This document shows positions 7,441 through 19,567 of a stretch of DNA of 64,000 nt, one piece after another (positions within the stretch are counted from its first letter, which is position 1; each line of letters opens with the position of its first letter). The position numbers and the translations under genes are program-made. Origin of the DNA: Gemmobacter aquarius (lineage in GTDB: Bacteria; Pseudomonadota; Alphaproteobacteria; Rhodobacterales; Rhodobacteraceae); contig NZ_CP028918.1 in the NCBI RefSeq assembly GCF_003060865.1, positions 2,964,001 through 3,028,000 of the forward strand, in the 5' to 3' direction. The notes beneath the pieces were generated by a model. It did not search any database, was not told the origin of the DNA, and saw nothing but the letters and a program-made list of their open reading frames with translations.

Positions 7441-9231
7441 ATGACCCCCGCAGCCCCCTTGCAAGGCCGGGTGATCCTCACCCGGACAGTCGCTTTGGGG
7501 GCGAGCATTTCGGCGGCTTACGGCGGGTTTCTGCTGTTCTTGCAATTCGGCGCGGCAGACGGGCTGGACAGTTTCGACATCCTGCGGTCAGCGCTGATCT
7601 TCGCGTCAACCTTCTGGCTGGCTTGGGGGGCGGTGACGGCGCTGGCGGGGCTGACGACGCGGCCGCCGTTCGTGCCACGGCAAAGCGGGCCGATCACGGC
7701 GCGGACGGCCATTCTGGTGCCGGTCTATAACGAAGACCCTGTGGCGACATTCGCGCGGATCGCGGCGATGGAAGCGTCGCTTCGCGCCACGGGCTTTGCC
7801 CACCTGTTCCATTTCGCCATCCTGTCGGACACCCGCGATGATGCGGTCGCGGCGCGCGAACGCATGTGGTTCCTGCGGCTGATCACCGACACCGATGGCG
7901 AGGGGCGGATCTTTTACCGCCGCCGCGACAAGAACAAAGGGCGCAAGGCCGGCAATATCGAGGATTTCATCAAGCGGTCGGGGGCGGCCTATGATTACGG
8001 CATCATCCTGGACGCCGACAGCCTGATGGAAGGCGAAACCATGGTCGAGATGGTGCGCCGGATGGAGGCAGCACCGGGCTTGGGCCTGTTGCAAACGCTG
8101 CCCGTCATAATCAAGGCGCGGTCGCGGTTCGGGCGGACGATGCAGTTCGCGGGGGCGTTCTATTCACCGATCTTCGCGCGGGGCCTTGCGATGATGCAAG
8201 GGCGGACGGGGCCGTTCTGGGGGCATAACGCCATCGTGCGGCTGCGGGCCTTCGCCGAAAGCTGCGCCTTGCCGGAATTGTCGGGCAAGCCGCCCTTTGG
8301 CGGGCATATCCTGAGCCATGACTATGTGGAAGCCGCGCTTCTGGCGCGGGCGGGCTGGGTGGTGCGGGTCGATGACGACCTGACCGGCAGCTACGAGGAA
8401 GGCCCCGAAAACATCATCGACCACGCCAAGCGCGACCGGCGCTGGTGTCAGGGCAACTTGCAACATTCGCGGCTGCTCTTGGCTCCGGGGTTGAAGCCCT
8501 GGAGCCGTTTCGTGTTTCTGCAAGGCATCCTTGCCTATATCGCGCCGGTGTTCTGGCTGGCCTTTCTTGCCGCCTCCATCGCGGCCCCGCTGTTCACACC
8601 GCCGATCGATTATTTCCCGATCGAAAGCTGGCCCTTTCCGGTGCTGCCCGTAAGCCAGGTGTCAAAGGCGCTGGGGCTGGCCATCGGGGTGGTGGGGCTG
8701 CTGTTCCTGCCCAAGGTTCTGATCGTGATCGACGCAGGTCTGCGCGGGCGGGCGCGGGGCTTTGGCGGGACGATGCGGGCGATAGCGTCGACCCTGACCG
8801 AACTTTTGTTCTCGTCGATCACCGCGCCCTTGTTCCTGATGTTCCAGACGCGGTCGGTGATGCAGGTTCTGCGCGGGGCCGATGGCGGTTGGCCCGCCCA
8901 GACGCGGGGCGACGGGACGCTGGGCTTTGGCGATGCCTGGGCCGCTTCGCACTGGATCGTGACGACGGGAGTGGTGGTGCTGGGGGCGGCGCAATGGTTC
9001 GCGCCTGCGCTGGTCTTGTGGCTGCTGCCGGTTGCGCTGCCGATGGTGCTGGCACCCGTGCTGATCGCGTGGTCGTCGCATCCAAGCCGGACGGACCTGT
9101 TCCTGACGCCGATGGAAAGCGCGCCCACGCAGGTGATGGGCCTGCAAGCCGCCGTGATGGAGCGGTGGCAGATGGTCGCGGCCCCCCTGCCCGAGGCCGT
9201 GGCGGAGGTGCCGCGACCCGCCCGCGCCTGA
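7441..9231 (+). CDS. opgH: Glucans biosynthesis glucosyltransferase OpgH/MdoH
   Basis: A 596-residue inner-membrane GT2 glucosyltransferase that would polymerise beta-glucan from UDP-glucose for secretion to the periplasm. The cytoplasmic catalytic domain spans roughly residues 80-330. It has TARTAILVPVYNEDP, the metal-binding DADSLMEG, and the acceptor-side pattern DRRWCQGNLQHSRL, comparable to the Q-x-x-R-W box of processive GT2 enzymes. Two membrane helices precede it and about five follow. It is shorter than E. coli OpgH (847 residues), mainly at the N-terminus. It is coupled to opgI and followed by opgC. Confidence 0.93.
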   Translation: MTPAAPLQGRVILTRTVALGASISAAYGGFLLFLQFGAADGLDSFDILRSALIFASTFWLAWGAVTALAGLTTRPPFVPRQSGPITARTAILVPVYNEDPVATFARIAAMEASLRATGFAHLFHFAILSDTRDDAVAARERMWFLRLITDTDGEGRIFYRRRDKNKGRKAGNIEDFIKRSGAAYDYGIILDADSLMEGETMVEMVRRMEAAPGLGLLQTLPVIIKARSRFGRTMQFAGAFYSPIFARGLAMMQGRTGPFWGHNAIVRLRAFAESCALPELSGKPPFGGHILSHDYVEAALLARAGWVVRVDDDLTGSYEEGPENIIDHAKRDRRWCQGNLQHSRLLLAPGLKPWSRFVFLQGILAYIAPVFWLAFLAASIAAPLFTPPIDYFPIESWPFPVLPVSQVSKALGLAIGVVGLLFLPKVLIVIDAGLRGRARGFGGTMRAIASTLTELLFSSITAPLFLMFQTRSVMQVLRGADGGWPAQTRGDGTLGFGDAWAASHWIVTTGVVVLGAAQWFAPALVLWLLPVALPMVLAPVLIAWSSHPSRTDLFLTPMESAPTQVMGLQAAVMERWQMVAAPLPEAVAEVPRPARA

Positions 9232-9352
9232 CGGCGGAGCTTTGCCGAGCGGTCCGTCACAAAACGGTTTCACTTGCAGCGGACGCGGGCTAAGGGCATG
9301 ACGCGCCGGATTTGCCGGACCGCAGCGCGCGGGCGCGGCGCACCGGTGAGCC

Positions 9353-10507
9353 ATGAACGACCAGACTGCAACGATCATTCCCCCCGTCAGGGTCAAGGCG
9401 CCGCGCGACCCGCGGCTCGACGTGTTTCGCGGGCTGTGTCTGGTGATGATCTTCATCAACCATGTGCCCGGGAATGCGTTCGAGAATTACACCTCGCGCA
9501 ATTTCGGGTTCTCGGATGCGGCCGAAGGCTTCGTGCTGATGTCGGGGATCGCGGCGGGGCTGGCCTATTCGCTGGATTTCAAGGCACCGATGCGGCTTTG
9601 GTCGGGTTTTGGCCGGGTGTGGAAGCGGGTCTGGACGCTTTACATGGTGCATATCCTGACCACGATGGCGGCGATTGCGGCGGCATCGGCGGTGGCGGTG
9701 TTTCTGGGCAATGCCGAGGTGCTGTTCCTGAACCAGATGAAATACCTGTTCATCGATCCCTTACGCACCTTTGTCGGGCTGACGATCCTGACGCACCAGT
9801 TCGGCTATGTGAACATCCTGCCGCTTTATCTGGTGCTGCTGGCCGTTGCGCCCTTGCTGCTGATGGCGGCGTGGAGGAAGCCGCTTTGGCTTATGGCGGG
9901 GTCGGTCATGCTTTGGGCGGTGGCCGGGCAGTGGCATCTGGGGATGCCGAACTATCCCACGCCCGGCAACTGGTTCTTCAACCCGCTGACGTGGCAGCTG
10001 ATCTTTGTCACCGGCCTTTTGACCGGCGTGGCAATGAAGGACGGGCGGCGCTTCGTGCCGGTGCGGCTTTGGTTGCAGGTGCTGACCGGCGGGTTCGTGC
10101 TGTTCGCGGCGGTCGCAACGCAGGTTCAGCCGGTTTCGGAAGCGATGGGGCACGCGTTGTGGATGTTGCAGGACGCGCTTGGCTTTCCGTGGTTTCTGAC
10201 CGCCTTCGAGAAAAGCTATGTCACCGCGCCCCGCCTGTTGCACATTCTGGCGCTGGCCTATTTCCTGTCGAGCTTTCCGGCCGTGCGCCGTGCCTGCGGC
10301 AGCGTGTTCGGCAAGCCGTTCGAGCTGCTCGGCCGTCAGGCGTTGCCAGTCTTTGCGCTGGGATCGGTGCTGTGCATCGGGTTTCAGGGCGTCAAGCATG
10401 CACTGGGTGACAGCGTGGCGCTGGATGCGGGGCTGTTGGCCGTAGGGCTGGCGGCGCAGTTCGCGCTGGCCGCCGCCCGGCAGTATTGGCCGAAATCGCC
10501 TAGCTGA
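9353..10507 (+). CDS. opgC: OpgC family membrane acyltransferase (OPG succinylation)
   Basis: A 384-residue integral membrane protein with about ten predicted helices. The start DPRLDVFRGLCLVMIFINHVPGN matches the N-terminal helix of OpgC and acyltransferase-3-like proteins, with the conserved R-x-D-x-x-R-G and the histidine in FINHVPG. In R. sphaeroides OpgC adds succinyl groups to periplasmic glucans. The gene starts 121 bases after opgH in the same direction. Its 3' end overlaps the convergent aldo/keto reductase gene by eight bases. Confidence 0.9.
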   Translation: MNDQTATIIPPVRVKAPRDPRLDVFRGLCLVMIFINHVPGNAFENYTSRNFGFSDAAEGFVLMSGIAAGLAYSLDFKAPMRLWSGFGRVWKRVWTLYMVHILTTMAAIAAASAVAVFLGNAEVLFLNQMKYLFIDPLRTFVGLTILTHQFGYVNILPLYLVLLAVAPLLLMAAWRKPLWLMAGSVMLWAVAGQWHLGMPNYPTPGNWFFNPLTWQLIFVTGLLTGVAMKDGRRFVPVRLWLQVLTGGFVLFAAVATQVQPVSEAMGHALWMLQDALGFPWFLTAFEKSYVTAPRLLHILALAYFLSSFPAVRRACGSVFGKPFELLGRQALPVFALGSVLCIGFQGVKHALGDSVALDAGLLAVGLAAQFALAAARQYWPKSPS

Positions 10508-11318
10508 ACAGCAAGGGATCAGGACCGGTGCGTTCGCCTGCGTCGAGCGCCGCAATCGCCGCCATCTCGGCTTCGGTCAGCGCAAAATCCCAGAGCGACA
10601 GGTTTTCGGCCAGCCCTTCCGCGCGGGTCGAGCGCGGGATGACCGAACAGCCAAGCTGCACATGCCAGCGCAGGATGACCTGGGCGGGGCTTTTGCCGGT
10701 GCGGGCGGCTGCGGTCTGAACCGCGGGGGCGGTAAAGGTCTTGCCCTGCCCCAGCGGGGTCCAGCTTTGCGTCAGGATGCCAAGCTTGGCGTGCAGCGCG
10801 CGCAGGTCGGCTTGCGTCAGGCGCGGGTGCAGTTCGATCTGGTTCAGCACGGGCGTGACGCCGGTTTCGCCGATGATGCGTTCGAGATGCGGGGCCATGA
10901 AGTTCGACACGCCGATGGACCGCACCAGCCCTTCGTCGCGCAGGGCAATAAGGGCTTTCCAGGTTTCGACGTAGCGGTCATGGTCGGGGCAAGGCCAATG
11001 GATCAGCAGACAGTCGAGATAGCCGCAGCCGATGCGTTGCAGGCTTTCATGCGCCGCGCGACGGGCGGCATCATAGCCGTGGTGGTCGTTCCAGACCTTG
11101 GTCGTCACGAAAATCTCGTCGCGCGGGATGTCGGTGGTTCGCAAGCCTTCGCCCAGACCGGATTCGTTGCCATAGATCGCAGCGCCGTCGATCAGGCGGT
11201 ATCCGGCGGCGAGCCCTTCGCGCACCACGCGGGCGGTGTGGTCTTGCGGAACTTGCCACAGGCCGAAGCCCGGTTGCGGGATGCTGTGGCCATCGTTCAG
11301 CGGCAGGTGCTGGTGCAT
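10500..11318 (-). CDS. Aldo/keto reductase (2,5-diketo-D-gluconate reductase type)
   Basis: A 272-residue cytosolic NADPH-dependent carbonyl reductase of the AKR5 type. The catalytic tetrad is visible: Asp and Tyr in RLIDGAAIYGNE, Lys in VTTKVWND and His in LLIHWPCP. The family signatures GVSNF and PVLNQIELHP are present, as is the cofactor loop CSVIPRSTRAEGLAEN. The substrate cannot be told from sequence. It lies 36 bases downstream of the glutaredoxin-like gene, and the two are probably one transcript. Confidence 0.9.
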   Translation of the reverse strand: MHQHLPLNDGHSIPQPGFGLWQVPQDHTARVVREGLAAGYRLIDGAAIYGNESGLGEGLRTTDIPRDEIFVTTKVWNDHHGYDAARRAAHESLQRIGCGYLDCLLIHWPCPDHDRYVETWKALIALRDEGLVRSIGVSNFMAPHLERIIGETGVTPVLNQIELHPRLTQADLRALHAKLGILTQSWTPLGQGKTFTAPAVQTAAARTGKSPAQVILRWHVQLGCSVIPRSTRAEGLAENLSLWDFALTEAEMAAIAALDAGERTGPDPLLFS

Positions 11319-11354
11319 CGCGGTCTCCTTTTCATTCGGGGGTTTATCGTCCGC

Positions 11355-11615
11355 TTACCACGGCAAGGTCCAGAGCCTGCGTCGCAGCAACCGGCGCAGG
11401 CGGCGCACCTGTTCGCGGCCATTGCCCCAGACGGGGCGACCATCGACCAGCGTCACGGGTGCAATGCCAAGGCGGGTGCGGCCGCGCAGATCCTCGGCCA
11501 CCCCCGGTTCGCCCAGATCGCGCCACAGATGGGCATGCCCGTTGGTCCGCATCCATTCGGTGATGGTGCGGGCATTGGCGCAATCGGCGCGGGAATAAAG
11601 CTCGATCCGTGGCAT
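11355..11615 (-). CDS. Glutaredoxin-like protein with a single cysteine
   Basis: An 86-residue protein with a thioredoxin-fold pattern: strand (RIELYSRADCANARTITEWM), then a cis-proline motif (IAPVTLVDGRPVWG), then a basic C-terminal helix (REQVRRLRRLLRRR). The usual CPYC is replaced by DCANA, leaving one cysteine. That would make it a monothiol or redox-inactive member. The very basic tail could contact nucleic acid or membrane, but this is speculation. It precedes the aldo/keto reductase gene and diverges from the sensor kinase. Confidence 0.7.
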   Translation of the reverse strand: MPRIELYSRADCANARTITEWMRTNGHAHLWRDLGEPGVAEDLRGRTRLGIAPVTLVDGRPVWGNGREQVRRLRRLLRRRLWTLPW

Positions 11616-11838
11616 GACCCTCTCTTTCGCGGGAACAACCGCACGGCGGGGGGTCTGTTCCCTAGGCCAAAGACCGCCGAAGGGTGCGCCCTGCCGCCCC
11701 CCGTTGCGCGGGCCGGATGAACAGTCGCGTCTTACCTGTGTTATGCGGGTTTGTTAAAAAAGGTTGACAAGATGACGACCGTAGAAAGGACTGTCTTTCG
11801 GTGGCTCGCATTCCGCCAGCCCCGGCAAGACTGTTGAA

Positions 11839-14856
<3,018 letters not shown>

Positions 14857-14968
14857 GGGCGGGCTGGCTTGGCAAAATGCCGCGCCCCCGCTTGGGTTGG
14901 CTTGCGTTGATTTCCCGCAGCATCGCGCCATTTCCGCCGAACCCGAGCCTGCAGGAAGACCTTGAACC

Positions 14969-16186
14969 ATGACCCACCCGATCGATCCGACCCGCGCCGC
15001 AGGGCTGGCTGCGATGCAGGCTTTCGTGCCGCGCATGGGCGGGCGCTATGCCAGCGGGCGGAACTATGACAACGGGCGCGGCAAGCATACCGCCGTGTCG
15101 CAACTGTCGCCCTATATCCGCCGCAGGCTGTTGACCGAAGCCGAGGTCGCCCAAGCGGCGCTTGACGCGCATGGCGCCGAAGCAGCCGAGAAGTTCCTGC
15201 AAGAGGTGCTGTGGCGCGGCTATTTCAAGGGCTGGCTCGAGCATCGCCCGCAGGTCTGGGGGGCTTACCAGAGCGGGCTTTTGGCCGATCTGGCCGCACT
15301 CGACCGCGACCGCGCCCTGCGGCGCGAGGTGGCAAAGGCCGAGGGCGGGCAGACGGGGCTGGAGTGTTTTGACGCATGGGCCGAAGAGCTGGTCGAGACC
15401 GGCTATCTGCACAATCACGCCCGCATGTGGTTCGCCTCGATCTGGATTTTCACCTTTGGCCTGCCGTGGCGGCTGGGCGCGGATTTCTTTTACCGTCATC
15501 TGCTCGATGGCGATGCGGCGTCGAATACGCTGGGCTGGCGCTGGGTGGCGGGGCTGCATACGCGGGGCAAGGCCTATCAGGCGCAGGCGTGGAACATCGC
15601 CAGTTTCACCAACGGGCGCTTCACGCCGCGTGACGCCGACCTTGCTTTGGTGACGGCGGGGCTGGAGGCGACCGAACCCGACGGCTTGCCGCCCTTGTTG
15701 CCCTTGCGCGGATTTACCCTGCCGCAAGCGGGCGTTCCCACGGCGCTGTTGCTGACGGATGAGGATTGCCGGATCGAAGAGTTCGACCTTGGCGCGCTGG
15801 ATATCCGCGCGGCGGCGATGCTGGCCACGGGCCATCTTCGGTCGCCCCTGCCGGTGGTACAGATGGTTCTGGACTTTGAAGCGGGCGCATTGGCCGATTG
15901 CGCGGGCCGTGCGGGTGTGGCTATGACGCCGATGCGGGCGGGCAACGCAAGCGATCTTGCCCGCTGGGCGGCAAAGGCGGGGGCGGTGCAGATCGTCACC
16001 CCCTATGCCACGCGCGGCCCGCTGCACGACTGGCTGACCGAGGCTGCGCCTGCGCTGGAAGCAATGGGGATCACGCTGGCCGAATGGCGCAGGGAATGGG
16101 ACGGCGACATCTGGCCCCATGCGAAGGCGGGGTTCTTCAAGGTCAAGGCGCAGATGCCGCGCCTGCTGGGCGCGATGCAGGCGTAA
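14969..16186 (+). CDS. Photolyase/cryptochrome-like flavoprotein with swapped domain order
   Basis: A 405-residue protein. Its first ~250 residues match the FAD-binding, all-helical domain of photolyases: HTAVSQLSPYIRRR, LWRGYFKGWLE, FDAWAEELVETGYLHNHARMWFA, then the FAD/DNA-side stretch SNTLGWRWVAGLHTRGK. A normal photolyase has an alpha/beta antenna domain before this; here the protein starts directly with the helical domain. Residues ~265-400 instead form a C-terminal alpha/beta-looking segment (TALLLTDEDCRIEEFDLGA, IVTPYATRGPLHDWL, ending KAGFFKVKAQMPRLLGAM) that resembles the antenna domain. DNA repair or light sensing is possible. The family is sure; the exact function is not. Confidence 0.8.
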   Translation: MTHPIDPTRAAGLAAMQAFVPRMGGRYASGRNYDNGRGKHTAVSQLSPYIRRRLLTEAEVAQAALDAHGAEAAEKFLQEVLWRGYFKGWLEHRPQVWGAYQSGLLADLAALDRDRALRREVAKAEGGQTGLECFDAWAEELVETGYLHNHARMWFASIWIFTFGLPWRLGADFFYRHLLDGDAASNTLGWRWVAGLHTRGKAYQAQAWNIASFTNGRFTPRDADLALVTAGLEATEPDGLPPLLPLRGFTLPQAGVPTALLLTDEDCRIEEFDLGALDIRAAAMLATGHLRSPLPVVQMVLDFEAGALADCAGRAGVAMTPMRAGNASDLARWAAKAGAVQIVTPYATRGPLHDWLTEAAPALEAMGITLAEWRREWDGDIWPHAKAGFFKVKAQMPRLLGAMQA

Positions 16187-16220
16187 GACCCATACTTCGG
16201 GACCGGAGCGACCCATACCG

Positions 16221-16250
16221 CGCCTGCCGGAAGGTGGGGACCGGCAGGCG
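16221..16250 (+). terminator. Perfect 10-bp hairpin downstream of the photolyase-like gene
   Basis: CGCCTGCCGG (16221-16230) pairs with CCGGCAGGCG (16241-16250) across a ten-base loop, 35 bases after the stop codon. No T-run follows, so factor-independent termination is uncertain. Confidence 0.4.
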
Positions 16251-16397
16251 GTCACGGCCTGTTCCACCCCATCGGACGCCTTTGGCCTGACAAAGGGGGC
16301 AGCGCAGCCCCCCGCCATACCACCGGCCCCCTGTGCCAGCGGATTGGACGGCTGGGGCGAGCGGACTGCCCTTGCTACAACCAAGAGATGAAGCGGG

Positions 16398-16473
16398 CAG
16401 GGACTGCGCGCTTTGCCATCCCTGCGCGCAAGCCACGGAAAACCCCCATCGGGGGACCGATCTCGGCATGCCG
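16398..16473 (+). promoter_or_regulatory. Possible structured leader ahead of the GH16-RTX gene
   Basis: TGCGCGC (16405-16411) can pair with GCGCGCA (16424-16430). A competing pair is AGGGA with TCCCT. A stem CCCCC-ATC-GGGGG lies at 16443-16455 and a palindrome CGGCATGCCG at 16464-16473. The alternative pairings resemble a switch or attenuator. I could not match a known riboswitch core. Confidence 0.25.
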
Positions 16474-16493
16474 AACGCCAAAGGACAGATGCC

Positions 16494-18383
16494 ATGACGC
16501 TGAACCCGCAAATCTCGCTTTTCACGATCAACCAGACCCAGCCGACCGACGGCTGGCTTTTGTCGGATTGGGCTGCGGGCCAGACCTCGATCATGAACTG
16601 GGAAGACCAGAACGTGACCAAGACCGCGACAGGCGAAGTGCAGTTGAAACTGGGGGCCGCCCCTTCGGGGTCGTCGCGCCCGTACAACGGGGCGGAATTC
16701 CAGTCGAGCGAGGTCGCCACGACAGGCGCGTTCAGCTGGACGGCGCAGGCCCCCAAGATGGTGGATGGTGCCGTATTCGGCATGTTCAGCTACAAGGCCG
16801 ACTGGCAGAACCAGCCCTGGGTCGAGTTCGATTTCGAATTCGTGGGCAAGGACACGACCAAGGTCCAGTTGAACATCCACATGGAGGACGCAAACGGCAG
16901 GCATATCTCGCTCGATCAGGCCAAGGGCGGGTCGATCATCGTCGATCTGGGGTTCGACGGGGCGCAGGGGATGCATACCTATGACGTGACCGTCGCGAAC
17001 AATTCCGCGACCTTCCGGGTCGATGGCCGCGTGGTCGGGGTTTACGGGGCCGCCGACATGCCGGGCGGTGTGTGGCAGATCGGTCCGCAGAAAAGCTATG
17101 TCGATCTGTGGTGCGCGTCGGGTCTGGACAGCTGGACGGGCAAGTGGGCCTATGACGGCACGCCGCTGGTGGCGAGGGTGCAAGGTGCCGATGTGCGGCC
17201 GGGCGATCTGACGGGGCTTGCGACCACAGTCGCGCCTGCGCCTACTCCCACGCCTGTTTCGCCTACGCCCGTCGAACCCGCCCCCTCGTCGCTGAACGGC
17301 GATACGGGCAACAACGCCCTGACCGGCACGTCGGGCAATGACAGCATGGCAGGGAATGGCGGCAACGACACGCTAGCCGGAGCGGCGGGGCATGACAGCC
17401 TGTTTGGCGGTGACGGCAACGACATGCTGCGGCTCGATGCGGGCAACGACCTGCTCGACGGGGGCAACGGGTCGGATTGGCTGGATGCGGCGGGAACGGT
17501 GGCGGTGCGGGTCGACCTTGGGCTGACCACCGCGCAGGCGACAGGCTACGGCACCGACACGCTGCGCAACATCGAGCATTTCTCGGGCGGGTCGGGCAAT
17601 GACGTGGCTTTGGGCAACGACGGCGGGAACCAGATGAACGGCAATCTCGGCAACGACCAGCTTTCGGGTCTGGGCGGCAACGACACGCTGACCGGCGGCG
17701 CGGGCGACGATGTGCTGACCGGCGGCGTGGGCAACGATCAGGTGTTCGGTGGAGACGGGTCCGACCGCATGTCGCTGGGCGGGGGCGACGACCTGATCGA
17801 CGGCGGCGCAGGGTCGGACTGGGCGACGGTAACGAACGCCATTGCCATCACGGTCAATCTGGGCGTGACCACGGCGCAGAACACCGGTTCCGGCTACGAC
17901 ACGATCCGCAACGTCGAGAATGTCACCGGAAACGCGGCAAACGACCGTTTGACCGGCAATTCCGTGGCCAACATCCTGCAAGGGATGGGCGGAAACGACA
18001 CGCTTTCAGGCGCAAGCGGGGCCGATACGCTGGAAGGCGGCAGCGGAACGGATGCGCTTTACGGCGGGGCCGATGCCGACCGCGATGTCTTCGTGTTCAA
18101 GAGCGCGTCCGAAAGCACGGCGGGTTCGGCACATGACACGGTGTTCAGTTTTGTGGCGGGGGTCGACGATTTCGACCTGCGCGGCATCGATGCGAATACC
18201 GCCCAAGCGGGCGATCAGGCCTTTGCCTTTACCGGCAGCACAGCCTCGGCTTACGGCGTCTGGGCGGTGGCGAGCGGGTCCGACATGCTGCTGCGGGCCG
18301 ATGTGAACGGCGACAAGGTTGCCGATTTCGAGGTTCTCGTGGTCAATGCCCATACAGTAAACGCAGGTGATTTCCTGCTTTGA
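16494..18383 (+). CDS. Secreted GH16 glycanase with RTX calcium-binding repeats
   Basis: A 629-residue beta-glucanase-like enzyme. Residues ~10-240 form a GH16 domain whose active site reads WVEFDFEF, with Glu111 as likely nucleophile, Asp113 and Glu115 as likely acid/base. The following GKDTTKVQLNIHME is typical of ExsH/ExoK-type exopolysaccharide glycanases. A Pro-Thr linker (PTPTPVSPTPVEP) comes next. It is followed by many RTX nonapeptides (GGNGSDWLD, GGNDTLTGGAGDDVLTGG) in about three blocks. The C-terminus ends DFLL. There is no N-terminal signal peptide, which fits type I secretion through a C-terminal signal. I chose ATG 16494 for its AAAGGA ribosome site. It probably trims an exopolysaccharide outside the cell. 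Confidence 0.88.
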   Translation: MTLNPQISLFTINQTQPTDGWLLSDWAAGQTSIMNWEDQNVTKTATGEVQLKLGAAPSGSSRPYNGAEFQSSEVATTGAFSWTAQAPKMVDGAVFGMFSYKADWQNQPWVEFDFEFVGKDTTKVQLNIHMEDANGRHISLDQAKGGSIIVDLGFDGAQGMHTYDVTVANNSATFRVDGRVVGVYGAADMPGGVWQIGPQKSYVDLWCASGLDSWTGKWAYDGTPLVARVQGADVRPGDLTGLATTVAPAPTPTPVSPTPVEPAPSSLNGDTGNNALTGTSGNDSMAGNGGNDTLAGAAGHDSLFGGDGNDMLRLDAGNDLLDGGNGSDWLDAAGTVAVRVDLGLTTAQATGYGTDTLRNIEHFSGGSGNDVALGNDGGNQMNGNLGNDQLSGLGGNDTLTGGAGDDVLTGGVGNDQVFGGDGSDRMSLGGGDDLIDGGAGSDWATVTNAIAITVNLGVTTAQNTGSGYDTIRNVENVTGNAANDRLTGNSVANILQGMGGNDTLSGASGADTLEGGSGTDALYGGADADRDVFVFKSASESTAGSAHDTVFSFVAGVDDFDLRGIDANTAQAGDQAFAFTGSTASAYGVWAVASGSDMLLRADVNGDKVADFEVLVVNAHTVNAGDFLL

Positions 18384-18392
18384 CGGCAGAAC

Positions 18393-18426
18393 CATCGGGG
18401 CGGCTATTGGCGTTTCCGCCCCGATG
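18393..18426. terminator. Bidirectional hairpin between GH16-RTX and the OYE gene
   Basis: CATCGGGGCGG (18393-18403) pairs perfectly with CCGCCCCGATG (18416-18426) between two convergent genes. It could end transcripts from both sides. Confidence 0.55.
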
Positions 18427-18469
18427 TCGCGCGACCCGTGGTTTCGGGCCGCGCCTTTTCAGTGCTGGC

Positions 18470-19567
18470 TTACGCCTCGGCGGATTGCAGGGTCGGGTAA
18501 TCGGTATAGCCCTTGGCCCCGCCGCCGTAGAACGTGGCCTGATCGGGCGTGTTCAAGGGCGCATCGGCCTTCAGACGCTCGACCAGATCGGGGTTTGCGA
18601 TGAAGGGGCGGCCAAAGGCGACCATATCGGCGCGGCCCTGTTCGACCGCCTCGATCGCCAGATCGCGGGTGTAGCCGTTGTTGGCGATATAGACACCGCG
18701 GAATTTGGCCCGCAGCGCCGCGATATCCTGCCCCTCGGCCAAATCACGCGACCCGCCGGTCTCGCCTTCGACCATGTGCAGATAGGCAAGCCCCGCCGCG
18801 TCGATGATTTCCACCGCGCGGGTGAAGGTCGCCACCGGATCACTGTCGGACACGCCATTCGCACCCGAAAACGGGCTGAGGCGGATGCCGACATGGCCTG
18901 CATCCCATGCGCCCACGACCGCGTCGATCACCTCGGACAGGAAGCGGGTGCGGTTCTCAAGGCTGCCGCCATAGGCATCGGTGCGGGTGTTCGAACCATC
19001 GCGCAGGAACTGGTCGATCAGGTAGCCATTGGCCGCATGGATCTCGACGCCGTCAAAACCGGCCTCGCGGGCGTTACGGGTGGCTGCGGCATATTCGGCG
19101 GCGATGCGTGGCATCTCGTCGAGGCCGAGGGCGCGGGGCATCGAGGTGGGCAGGAAATTCTCGCCGTCGAAGGTGCGGGTTTCGGCGGCAATGGCCGAAG
19201 GCGCGACGGGCGGCTGCCCGTCCGGCTGCAACACGGTATGGGACACACGGCCCACGTGCCATAGCTGGATTACGATCTTGCCGCCCTTGGCATGGACCGC
19301 ATCGGTCACGGCTTTCCAGCCTGCGACCTGTTCGGGACTGTAGATGCCCGGCGTCCAGGCATAACCCTTGCCCTCGGGCGAGATTTGCGAGGCTTCGGTG
19401 ATGAGCAGGCCCGCCGTGGCGCGTTGGGCATAGTATTCGACATGCAGGGCGTGGGGGGTATCGTCTTCATGCCGCGCGCGGTTGCGTGTCAGCGGTGCCA
19501 TGACGACACGGTTGGCAAGGTCGATCGCGCCGACGCGGAGGGGGGTGAAAAGTTTGGCAGTCGTCAT
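18470..19567 (-). CDS. Old-yellow-enzyme family alkene reductase (NemA-like)
   Basis: A 365-residue FMN-dependent, NAD(P)H-using reductase of activated alkenes or nitro compounds. The N-terminus (LFTPLRVGAIDLANRVVMAPLTRNRA) and the phosphate/FMN-binding ends are standard for the family. Active-site elements are QLWHVGRVSH and EIHAANGYLIDQFLRDGSN. FMN contacts appear in YIANNGYTRDLAIEAV and MVAFGRPFIANPDLVERL. The gene stands alone between a convergent GH16 gene and the divergent fad gene. Its role may be detoxification of quinones or nitro-esters. Promoter-like AT-rich sequence (GGTAATATATATACG) lies 50 bases upstream. Confidence 0.92.
   Translation of the reverse strand: MTTAKLFTPLRVGAIDLANRVVMAPLTRNRARHEDDTPHALHVEYYAQRATAGLLITEASQISPEGKGYAWTPGIYSPEQVAGWKAVTDAVHAKGGKIVIQLWHVGRVSHTVLQPDGQPPVAPSAIAAETRTFDGENFLPTSMPRALGLDEMPRIAAEYAAATRNAREAGFDGVEIHAANGYLIDQFLRDGSNTRTDAYGGSLENRTRFLSEVIDAVVGAWDAGHVGIRLSPFSGANGVSDSDPVATFTRAVEIIDAAGLAYLHMVEGETGGSRDLAEGQDIAALRAKFRGVYIANNGYTRDLAIEAVEQGRADMVAFGRPFIANPDLVERLKADAPLNTPDQATFYGGGAKGYTDYPTLQSAEA

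Larger units (their letters stand above)
16187..16493. other. 307-base gap between the photolyase-like gene and the GH16 gene
   Basis: No gene is seen. The left part carries the hairpin at 16221-16250. The right part (about 16398-16473) could fold into several hairpins just upstream of the GH16 ribosome site and is listed separately. Confidence 0.55.

Noticed and set aside
16381..16470. A cyclic-di-GMP riboswitch before the GH16 gene
   Set aside because: Only a short CGCAAGCCACGG stretch resembles the core; the rest of the conserved positions is missing.
17300..18100. Tandem GGC-AAC-GAC-like DNA repeats that could suggest a CRISPR or satellite
   Set aside because: They encode RTX nonapeptides in frame with the GH16 enzyme; there are no spacers of constant length.
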